64,000 nucleotides of DNA from Limimaricola soesokkakensis (GTDB lineage Bacteria > Pseudomonadota > Alphaproteobacteria > Rhodobacterales > Rhodobacteraceae). Numbering within the stretch: the stretch's first letter is position 1; each line of letters starts with the position of its first letter. Location: positions 310,001 through 374,000 of the forward strand of contig NZ_FWFY01000003.1 of the NCBI RefSeq assembly GCF_900172345.1. The letters are read 5' to 3'. The position numbers and the translations under genes were made by a program. The notes under the pieces were generated by a model. It saw only the letters and a program-made list of their open reading frames with translations. It did no database searches and was not told the DNA's origin. Of this stretch, positions 57,509-64,000 are shown piece after piece.

Positions 57509-58098
57509 GGCCCGGCGCGATCAGGCCGGTGCCGATGATCCTCGGGCTCGGGCTTCTGGCCGCGGTCTGGGTCGCGCCGCTCGAGATGTGGCTCGGGTCC
57601 TCCTTCGCGGGGCACATGCTGCGGCACATGACCATCGTGGCGCTCGCCGCGCCGCTTCTGGTGCTGGGCTGGCCCGCTCTGGGCCGGGCCCTGGCACTGG
57701 GCCCGCTGATCGCCGCGGCGCTCGAATTCGCGGTGGTCTGGGCTTGGCACCTGCCGCGCGCCCACGCGCTGGCCTATCGCTCCGAGGCGGGTTTCGCCGC
57801 CGAGCAGGCCAGCTTCCTGCTGGCGGGGCTGCTGGTCTGGGCCGGCTGCCTGCGGGCCGGGCATCCGCTTGCCGGGGCCGGGGGGCTCCTGCTCACATCG
57901 ATGCACATGACGCTGCTGGGCGCGCTGTTGATCCTCGCGCCCCGCGATCTCTATTCCGCCTGGTGCGGGCTGATGCCCGATCTGGGCGGCCAGCAGCTTG
58001 GCGGCATGCTGATGCTCGGGATCGGCACGCCGGTCTATCTCGTGGCGGGGCTGGCGCTCACCGCCCGGGCCGTGAAGGAAAGGGAGGCCGCGGCATGA
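57505..58098 (+). CDS. ctaG: caa3-type CtaG assembly protein
   Basis: A 197-residue polytopic protein of the caa3_CtaG family. Histidine-rich helices are visible (FAGHMLRHMTIVALAAPLL, VVWAWHLPRAHALAYR, TSMHMTLLGALLILAPRDLY). It is needed for insertion of CuB in the oxidase in Bacillus-type systems; it is unrelated to the CtaG/Cox11 of aa3 enzymes. I chose GTG 57505, which overlaps the previous stop; an ATG at 57535 is also possible. Confidence 0.85.
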   Translation: MRPGAIRPVPMILGLGLLAAVWVAPLEMWLGSSFAGHMLRHMTIVALAAPLLVLGWPALGRALALGPLIAAALEFAVVWAWHLPRAHALAYRSEAGFAAEQASFLLAGLLVWAGCLRAGHPLAGAGGLLLTSMHMTLLGALLILAPRDLYSAWCGLMPDLGGQQLGGMLMLGIGTPVYLVAGLALTARAVKEREAAA

Positions 58099-59276
58099 AG
58101 CAGCGGACCAGGACGGTTCTCGTCACGCTCGCCGTGCTGGCGGGGCTGGGCGCGGCGGCGGGCGGCGCCACCATCGCCTTCGGGCTCTACAACGTGTCGG
58201 CGCGCGCGGGCCACCTGCCGCCGACCTACTGGGCGCTGCACACCACCTATCGCAACGCCGTCGATCTCTATTCCGGCCACCCCGAGACGCCGGCCCCCGA
58301 TCTCGACGACCCGGCGCTGATCGAGCTTGGCGCGCGGCATTTCGAGACCGCCTGCGCCATGTGTCATGCCGTGCCCGGGCGCGACCGCACCGCCACCATC
58401 CTCGGCATGAACCCGGTGCCGCCGCACATCACCGAGGCGGTGGGAAGCTGGAGCCCCGAAGAGCTGCACTGGATCCTCTACGAGGGGGTGAAGATGTCGG
58501 GCATGCCGCAATGGCCCTCGCAGCGCGGCGACGACGTCTGGGCCGGGGTCGCCTACCTGCGCGCGATCCAGCGCGGCGAGGTGACGCCCGAGCGGCAGGC
58601 CGAGCTGACCGCGCTAGCCGAGAACGGTGGCCCCGAGGGTGCGGCGTGGTGCGCAAGCTGCCATGGCGGCGTCGCGCGCCACGTGCCGCGGCTCGACATC
58701 TTCGAGGCCGATTACATCGAGGCCGCGCTCTTGGCCTATCGCGAGGGGCGGCGCGAAAGCGGGATTATGCGGCACGCGGCCTCGGAACTGTCCCCCGACC
58801 AGCTGCGCGCGCTTGCCGAATGGTTCGCGGAGGCGGAGGTGCCCCGGGACGAACCGGGCGAGGCCCCGGCGCATGACCCCGAAACGCTGGCGCTGGGCGA
58901 GCGGCTGGCACGGGCGGGCTCCGACGACGTGCCCACCTGCACCGCCTGCCACGGGCCGGGGCCGCGCGACCTCGAAGGGCTGGGCGGCGAGGCGCTGCAG
59001 GGGGATTTCCCGCCGCTCGCCGGGCAGGACGAGGCCTATCTGGTCACCCAGCTCCGGCTGTGGCGCGACGGGGTGCGCGGCGGCACCGAGGCCTACAACC
59101 TGATGCGGGTCGCGGCGCAGGATCTGGAAGAGGCGGATATCGAGGCGCTGGCCGCTTGGTATGCCTCGCTCGAGCCAGGGCGCGGCGGCACGGTCGAGGC
59201 ACCGGACGACGCGTCCGCGCCGGGCGATCATGACGGGCCGGGGCCGAACCCGCTGCGCCGGCCCGCCGATCACTGA
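58095..59276 (+). CDS. Triheme cytochrome c
   Basis: A 393-residue protein with an N-terminal anchor or signal helix and three CXXCH sites: CAMCH (about residue 94), CASCH (about 192) and CTACH (about 283). The second half (heme 2 and 3) resembles diheme cytochromes c4, and the first is a separate c-type domain (like the electron donor to alternative oxidases). Predicted to deliver electrons to the caa3 oxidase encoded just upstream, with which it overlaps by four bases (ctaG). Confidence 0.85.
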   Translation: MKQRTRTVLVTLAVLAGLGAAAGGATIAFGLYNVSARAGHLPPTYWALHTTYRNAVDLYSGHPETPAPDLDDPALIELGARHFETACAMCHAVPGRDRTATILGMNPVPPHITEAVGSWSPEELHWILYEGVKMSGMPQWPSQRGDDVWAGVAYLRAIQRGEVTPERQAELTALAENGGPEGAAWCASCHGGVARHVPRLDIFEADYIEAALLAYREGRRESGIMRHAASELSPDQLRALAEWFAEAEVPRDEPGEAPAHDPETLALGERLARAGSDDVPTCTACHGPGPRDLEGLGGEALQGDFPPLAGQDEAYLVTQLRLWRDGVRGGTEAYNLMRVAAQDLEEADIEALAAWYASLEPGRGGTVEAPDDASAPGDHDGPGPNPLRRPADH

Positions 59277-59398
59277 CCGCCACTTTCATGTTGCAAGCGC
59301 CTGACATTTTGGTGTGTTGCGCCGATATCGCCGCGCAGGCACTACCCTGTGATCGAAGCCGGGCGATGCGATCCGGCGCCATCGACGGGAGGAGCACC

Positions 59399-60616
59399 AT
59401 GAAGCGGATGATGACAGGGATCATTGGGGCGCTGATCCTCGCGGGCGGCGCGGCCCGGGCGCAGGAGGGCGATGCGCTGCTCGAAATGAGCTGGGAGGAG
59501 ATCGTCGAGACGGCGCGCGGCGGTGAGGTCAACGTCTTCATGTGGGGCGGGGCCGACAACATCAACGCCTATGTCTCCGACTATATCGGTGGCCGTCTCG
59601 AAGAGGAGTACGACATCACGCTCAACCGCGTGCCGCTCACCGACACCGCCGAGGCGGTGAACATCGTGCTGGGCGAGGTCGAGGCGGGCGCGACGACGGG
59701 CGCGGTCGACATGATCTGGATCAACGGCGAGAATTTCCGCACGATGAAGCAGGGCGACCTCGCCTGGTGCGGCTATGTCGACAAGCTGCCCAACGCGGAG
59801 CTGGTGAATTTCGACAACCCCGCCATCGCCAATGATTTCGGCACGCCGGTCGAGGGCTGCGAGGTGCCGTGGAGCCGGGTGCAGTTCGCCTTTGCACATG
59901 ACACTGCCCGCACATCCGAGCCGCCGCGCTCGATCTCCGAGCTTCTGGCATGGGTTGAGGCCAATCCGGGCCGGTTCACCTATCCCGCGCCGCCCGATTT
60001 CACCGGCGCCGCCTTCGTGCGCCACGTCTTCACCCATGTCGCGGGCGGGCCGGATGCGCTGCTCGGGCCGTTCGATCAAGCGAAGTTCGACGCGGTGGCC
60101 GAGGAAACCTGGGAGATCCTGAACGGGATCGAGCCGCATCTGTGGCGCGAGGGCGTGACCTACCCGACCTCGATCACGCAGCTGCAACAGATGTTCGCCA
60201 ACCAGGAGGTGGACCTGTTCTTCACCTACGACCCGGCCGAGGTCGGCACGGCGGTGGTCAACGGGATCTTCCCCGAGACAGCGCGCTCCTACGGGTTGAG
60301 CGACGGCACGCTGGCCAACACCAACTACATGGTGATCCCGGTCAACGCCGCGAACAAGGCGGCCGCCATGGTGACCCAGAACCTGTTGCTCTCGGCCGAG
60401 GCGCAGCTCGAAAAGGCGCAGCCGGAGGTCTGGGGCGCGGCCACGGTGATCGAGCCCGACCGCGCCCCGGACGAGGTGCAGGCGGGCTTCGAGGCGCTTG
60501 AGCGGCACCCCTCGGTGGTCTCGATCGAGGAGCTGGGGCAGGCAGCGTTGCCGGAGCTTCAGGCCGACTGGACCTCGGCGATCGAGGATGGCTGGATTCG
60601 CAACGTCGGCAATTGA
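59399..60616 (+). CDS. ABC transporter substrate-binding protein (YnjB-like)
   Basis: A 405-residue periplasmic binding protein with a signal peptide (residues 1-22, ending AARAQEG). It has the type II fold seen in E. coli YnjB: VNVFMWGGADNINAYV near the N-terminus, GAVDMIWINGENFRTMKQGD, and a C-terminal helical region. Substrate unknown (YnjBCD is also unassigned). ATG at 59399 is chosen for the signal peptide, after GGGAGGAGCACC. The permease gene starts 1 base after its stop. Confidence 0.85.
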   Translation: MKRMMTGIIGALILAGGAARAQEGDALLEMSWEEIVETARGGEVNVFMWGGADNINAYVSDYIGGRLEEEYDITLNRVPLTDTAEAVNIVLGEVEAGATTGAVDMIWINGENFRTMKQGDLAWCGYVDKLPNAELVNFDNPAIANDFGTPVEGCEVPWSRVQFAFAHDTARTSEPPRSISELLAWVEANPGRFTYPAPPDFTGAAFVRHVFTHVAGGPDALLGPFDQAKFDAVAEETWEILNGIEPHLWREGVTYPTSITQLQQMFANQEVDLFFTYDPAEVGTAVVNGIFPETARSYGLSDGTLANTNYMVIPVNAANKAAAMVTQNLLLSAEAQLEKAQPEVWGAATVIEPDRAPDEVQAGFEALERHPSVVSIEELGQAALPELQADWTSAIEDGWIRNVGN

Positions 60617-60617
60617 G

Positions 60618-61451
60618 ATGATCGGGCGCGGGCATCCATGGCTGTCGCTCGCGCCCGCGCTCGGCGTGATCGCGGTGCTGTTCGGAGGCGGCCTCGCGCT
60701 GGGGCTCGCGGGCTCCTTCGGCATGGGTCGCGGCGGCGCCAGCGGTGACGCATGGATCGCGGTGCTGTCCGAGGGCCGGGTCTGGCGTTCGCTCGGCCTG
60801 TCGCTCTGGATCGCCTTCGCCTCGACCGCGCTTTCCTGCCTGATCGGCCTCGGCGCGGCGCTGCTGCTGCGGCGCCGGTTTCCGGGGCAGGGGCTGGCGC
60901 GGCTGCTATTCCAGATCAACCTCACCATCCCGCACGCGGTGGGTGCGCTGGGCATCCTGTGGCTCCTGTCGCAATCGGGCTTCGTCGCGCGGCTCTCGGC
61001 GGGCGCCGGGCTGATCGACGGTCCCGCAGGCTTTCCCGCGCTGACGCAGGACCGCTTCGCCATCGGCATCATCGCCCATTACGTCTGGAAGGAGGTGCCC
61101 TTCATCGGGCTGATCCTCCTCGCGAACATGCAAAGCTTGGGCGACGACCCCGAAAGCGCCGCGCGCTCGCTCGGGGCTTCGCCCTTCGCGGCGATGCGGC
61201 TGGTGCTGCTGCCGCTGCTGATGCCGGCGCTGATCCGCGCCGGCGCCATCGTCTTCGCCTTCTCCTTCGGCGCTTGGGAGGTGCCCGTGCTTCTGGGGCA
61301 GAGCGCGCCCACGGCGTTGCCGGTGCTGGCCTGGCAGCGCTTCACCGACCCCGATCTTGCGGCAAGACCCGAGGCGATGGCGTTGGCGATGCTGATCGCA
61401 CTGGTCTCGGCGGTGCTGATCCGCGCCGCCTTCGCGGGGCGGAACCGATGA
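60618..61451 (+). CDS. ABC transporter permease (YnjC-like, first half)
   Basis: A 277-residue permease with six predicted helices and the EAA loop visible in DPESAARSLGASPFAAMRLVLLP. It forms the transmembrane channel with the permease that follows. In E. coli YnjC both halves are in one protein; here they are separate genes. Overlaps the second permease gene by four bases. Confidence 0.86.
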   Translation: MIGRGHPWLSLAPALGVIAVLFGGGLALGLAGSFGMGRGGASGDAWIAVLSEGRVWRSLGLSLWIAFASTALSCLIGLGAALLLRRRFPGQGLARLLFQINLTIPHAVGALGILWLLSQSGFVARLSAGAGLIDGPAGFPALTQDRFAIGIIAHYVWKEVPFIGLILLANMQSLGDDPESAARSLGASPFAAMRLVLLPLLMPALIRAGAIVFAFSFGAWEVPVLLGQSAPTALPVLAWQRFTDPDLAARPEAMALAMLIALVSAVLIRAAFAGRNR

Positions 61452-62245
61452 GCCCGCGGCTGCGCATCCTGCTGGGGCTGGTGCTGATCGCGGCACTCAT
61501 CGCGCCGCTCTTGCCGCTGGCGCTGTGGTCGGTGGCGCGCGGCTGGTTCTTTCCGCAGATCCTGCCCGCCAACTGGACCATCGAGCCCTGGATGCAGGCC
61601 TTCGCGCCGCGCTCGGAGATCCCCAGCGCGCTTGCCACCACGACGCTGATCGCCCTTGCCGCCGCAGCGCTGGCGCTGGCGCTCGGCATTCCGGCGGGCC
61701 GGGCGCTCGGGCTCTACCGGTTTCGCGGCAAGGCGCTGGTCGAGTTGGCGCTGCTGGCTCCGGTGATCGTGCCGGGCATCGCGGTGGGTCTGGGTATCCA
61801 CGGCGTGTTCCTGAGGCTCGGGCTGACCAACTCGGTGCCGGGCGTCGTGCTGGTGCATCTGGTGCCGACGCTGCCCTACGTGATCTTCGTGATGTCGGGC
61901 GTTTTCGCCAATTACGACGCCGAGGCCGAGGCGCAGGCGCGCAGCTTGGGCGCGCGGCCGTTGCAGGTGCTGTGGCACGTGATGCTGCCCGCCATCGCGC
62001 CCGGTATCGTCGTGGCCGGGCTCTTCGCCTTCCTCGTGTCGTGGTCGCAATACATCCTGACGCTGACCATCGGCGGCGGCCGGGTGGTGACGCTGCCCTT
62101 GCTGCTCTATGCGCAGGCGGGCGCGGGGCGCAACGATCAGGCCGGGGTGCTGGCGATGCTGAGCCTCGGCCCGGGCCTCGTGATCCTTGCCCTCGTGGCG
62201 CGGCAGCTGACGGGGCGCGGCATGGCCATCGGAGGGACGCGGTGA
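61448..62245 (+). CDS. ABC transporter permease (YnjC-like, second half)
   Basis: A 265-residue permease with about six helices and EAA loop AEAEAQARSLGARPLQVLW. Helices such as IVPGIAVGLGIHGVFLRLGL are typical of this importer class. Overlaps the neighbouring permease and ATPase genes by four bases each. Confidence 0.88.
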   Translation: MSPRLRILLGLVLIAALIAPLLPLALWSVARGWFFPQILPANWTIEPWMQAFAPRSEIPSALATTTLIALAAAALALALGIPAGRALGLYRFRGKALVELALLAPVIVPGIAVGLGIHGVFLRLGLTNSVPGVVLVHLVPTLPYVIFVMSGVFANYDAEAEAQARSLGARPLQVLWHVMLPAIAPGIVVAGLFAFLVSWSQYILTLTIGGGRVVTLPLLLYAQAGAGRNDQAGVLAMLSLGPGLVILALVARQLTGRGMAIGGTR

Positions 62246-63279
62246 CGCGACTGACGCTCAACGACCTGCATCTGCGCCATCCGGGCGCGGAGCGCCCGGC
62301 GCTCGACGCGCTCTCGCTCGAGGTGGGGAACGGCGAGATGCTGGCCCTGCTCGGCCCCTCGGGCTGCGGCAAGACCACGGCGCTGCGCGTCGTCGCCGGT
62401 CTGATCGCGCCGGATGCGGGCGAGGTCCGCTTCGACGGGGTCTCGGTCGGGCATCTGCCGCCCGAGCGGCGCGAGGCGGTGCTGGTGTTCCAGTCGGGGC
62501 AGCTCTTCGCGCATATGGACGTGGCCGCCAATGTCGGCTTCGGCCTCAGGATGCAGCGACGCCCGAAGCGAGAGATCGCTCGGCGCGTGGCCGAGGGGCT
62601 GGAACAGGTCCAGCTCGGCGATCTCGGCCATCGCCGCCCGCACGAGCTGTCGGGCGGGCAGCGGCAGCGGGTGGCGCTGGCCCGCGCGCTGGTCCTCAAG
62701 CCCGGCCTGCTGCTGCTCGACGAGCCGCTGTCGTCGCTCGACGCGCATCTGCGCACCGAGATGCGGGCGCTGATCCGGCGGCTGCAGCGCGAGACCGGAA
62801 TCACCACGCTGGTCGTCACCCATGATCAGGAGGAGGCGGCGGTGCTGGGCGACCGGGTCGCCTTGATGCTGGGTGGCCGCATCCACCAGATCGGTGCGGG
62901 GGCGACGCTGTGGAACCGGCCCGCCGATCTCGAGGTGGCGCGGTTCTTTGGCGGCTGCAACTTCATCCCCGGCCGTTCCTCGGGCGGCGCGTTCGATTGC
63001 GCGCTGGGGCAGCTGGCGCTGCCCCATGCCGCGCCCGCGGGGGCGGGCTGCCTGACGCTGCGCCCCGAGGCAATCGAGACCGGCGAGGGCGAGAACGCGG
63101 TGACCCTGCGGGTGATCGAAACCCGCTTCGAGGGGCTGCTCACCCGGATTACCGCCGAGGTCGCGGGGCTCAGGCTCGAGGCGCTGATGCGGGCGGGCGC
63201 CGCGCGCGGCGCCACGCCGGGGCAGGACATCCGCTGGCGGCTCCCGCGCGAGGCGCTGTGGGTGCTGCCCGGCGTCTGA
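62242..63279 (+). CDS. ABC transporter ATP-binding protein (YnjD-like)
   Basis: A 345-residue ATPase. Walker A is GPSGCGKTTALR, the Q-loop VFQSGQLFAH, the signature ELSGGQRQRVALARAL, Walker B LLLLDEPLSSLDAH and the switch histidine in VVTHDQEEA. A C-terminal TOBE-like regulatory domain follows from about residue 245, longer than E. coli YnjD. Start is GTG 62242, overlapping the permease stop. It powers import of the substrate bound by the YnjB-like protein. Confidence 0.92.
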   Translation: MTRLTLNDLHLRHPGAERPALDALSLEVGNGEMLALLGPSGCGKTTALRVVAGLIAPDAGEVRFDGVSVGHLPPERREAVLVFQSGQLFAHMDVAANVGFGLRMQRRPKREIARRVAEGLEQVQLGDLGHRRPHELSGGQRQRVALARALVLKPGLLLLDEPLSSLDAHLRTEMRALIRRLQRETGITTLVVTHDQEEAAVLGDRVALMLGGRIHQIGAGATLWNRPADLEVARFFGGCNFIPGRSSGGAFDCALGQLALPHAAPAGAGCLTLRPEAIETGEGENAVTLRVIETRFEGLLTRITAEVAGLRLEALMRAGAARGATPGQDIRWRLPREALWVLPGV

Positions 63280-63387
63280 GCCTTCCCGCGCGGGACAGAC
63301 ACATTGCCGCACGACCAAGTGAGAGCCGGGCTGGTGACGCCCCGGGCGGCGGCTGATAGCCTCGCCGGACCAAAGGAGTTTTTTTCC

Positions 63388-64000
63388 ATGTTCTCAGCCG
63401 AGATGATCCTCGACGCGACGCTTCTCCCCGCGATGATGATCGCGCTGACGGCGGGGCTCCTGTCCTTCCTCAGCCCCTGCGTGCTGCCGATCGTTCCGCC
63501 CTATCTGGCCTATATGGGCGGGGTGTCGGTGACCGATCTCGCCGCTCCCGCGCGCGAGCGGCGCCGGGTGATGACGGCGGCGCTGTTCTTCGTGCTGGGG
63601 CTGTCGACGGTCTTCCTGCTGCTGGGGGTCGCATTCTCGGCGCTGGGACGCATGTTCCTGCAGTTCCAGGACTGGTTCAACATCATTGCCGGCATCACCA
63701 TCATGGTCTTCGGCGCGCATTTCACCGGCGTGATCCGCATTCCCTTCCTCGACCGCGAGGCGCGGATCTCGGGCGGCGACAGGGGCGGCTCGGCCTTCGG
63801 CGCCTATGTGCTTGGGCTCGCCTTCGCCTTTGGCTGGACGCCCTGCCTCGGCCCGATCCTCGGCACCATCCTCGGGCTGGCCGCGACCGAGGCCGAGGTG
63901 ACGCGCGGCGCGGCGCTGCTCGCGGTCTATGCCGCCGGGCTGGGCATCCCGTTCCTTCTGGTTGCGGCATTCTTTCCCAAGCTGACCGGCGCGATGTCGT
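63388..64000 (+). CDS. ccdA: Cytochrome c biogenesis protein CcdA (3' truncated by window)
   Basis: The first 204 residues of a six-helix membrane protein transferring reducing power from thioredoxin to periplasmic thiols (system I/II cytochrome c maturation). The two redox cysteines are in LSFLSPCVLPIVPPYLAYMG (helix 1) and GWTPCLGPILGTILG (helix 4). ATG at 63388 is preceded by AAAGGAG. It continues past the end of the window. Functionally it links to the ccm genes at 17-21 kb and to the cytochromes encoded upstream here. Confidence 0.94.
   Translation, partial: MFSAEMILDATLLPAMMIALTAGLLSFLSPCVLPIVPPYLAYMGGVSVTDLAAPARERRRVMTAALFFVLGLSTVFLLLGVAFSALGRMFLQFQDWFNIIAGITIMVFGAHFTGVIRIPFLDREARISGGDRGGSAFGAYVLGLAFAFGWTPCLGPILGTILGLAATEAEVTRGAALLAVYAAGLGIPFLLVAAFFPKLTGAMS

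Overview
The window is GC-rich DNA from an alphaproteobacterium, most likely family Rhodobacteraceae (Rhodobacter/Roseobacter group). Pointers are the gene order gltA-gltX-comEC-lexA-moeA-moaC-trpC-ung-trpD-trpG-trpE-ppiD, a GTTC-N7-GTTC SOS box before lexA (the alphaproteobacterial type), the fabI/pdxH/cold-shock/DUF192 block and a ccm cluster carrying a holin/muramidase pair. Coding is dense, with many 1-4 base stop/start overlaps. I see no transposase, prophage structural gene, rRNA operon or CRISPR array, so this reads as chromosomal core with a few local oddities.

Layout. 1-9.1 kb: end of a LysR-type gene, a CBS protein, coaD, an envelope pair (L,D-transpeptidase plus extensin-like protein), gap with a 47-residue membrane protein upstream, a DoxX protein, tkt, zapA with a coiled-coil partner, and an acetyltransferase. 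9.1-14 kb (minus strand): grxD, bolA, purL, a VOC protein, a probable trans-acting sRNA and a LysR regulator. 14-21 kb: an acyltransferase broken by an in-frame amber codon, murI, argC, ccmE, muramidase and holin, ccmF, ccmH. 21-28.6 kb: an enoyl-CoA hydratase, an unknown protein with an unusual leader, gltA, gltX, comEC, lexA. 28.6-44 kb: molybdopterin and tryptophan genes in one overlapping operon with ung inside it, a polysaccharide-deacetylase-like protein, DoxX, an acetyltransferase, trpE, ppiD, an aminotransferase, gpt, fabI.

44-64 kb: pdxH, a double cold-shock-domain protein, a DUF192 protein, tRNA-Pro, a 642-residue protein that looks like a class II (B12) ribonucleotide reductase without its catalytic core, exoD, nadE, queCDE behind a preQ1-I riboswitch-like element, a caa3-type cytochrome oxidase operon (coxB with fused cytochrome c, a fused subunit I+III, ctaG, a triheme cytochrome c), a YnjBCD-like ABC transporter and the start of ccdA.

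Themes that tie the genes together are cytochrome c and oxidase biogenesis (ccmEFH, ccdA, caa3), envelope remodelling (L,D-transpeptidase, murI, muramidase/holin, deacetylase, ExoD) and queuosine synthesis. The points most worth following up are the ribonucleotide-reductase-derived protein with DnaA-box-like sites upstream, the preQ1-like element, the anti-Shine-Dalgarno sRNA candidate, the mutually exclusive hairpins at 22.7 kb and the amber-interrupted acyltransferase. All assignments come from reading motifs by eye; no database search was run.
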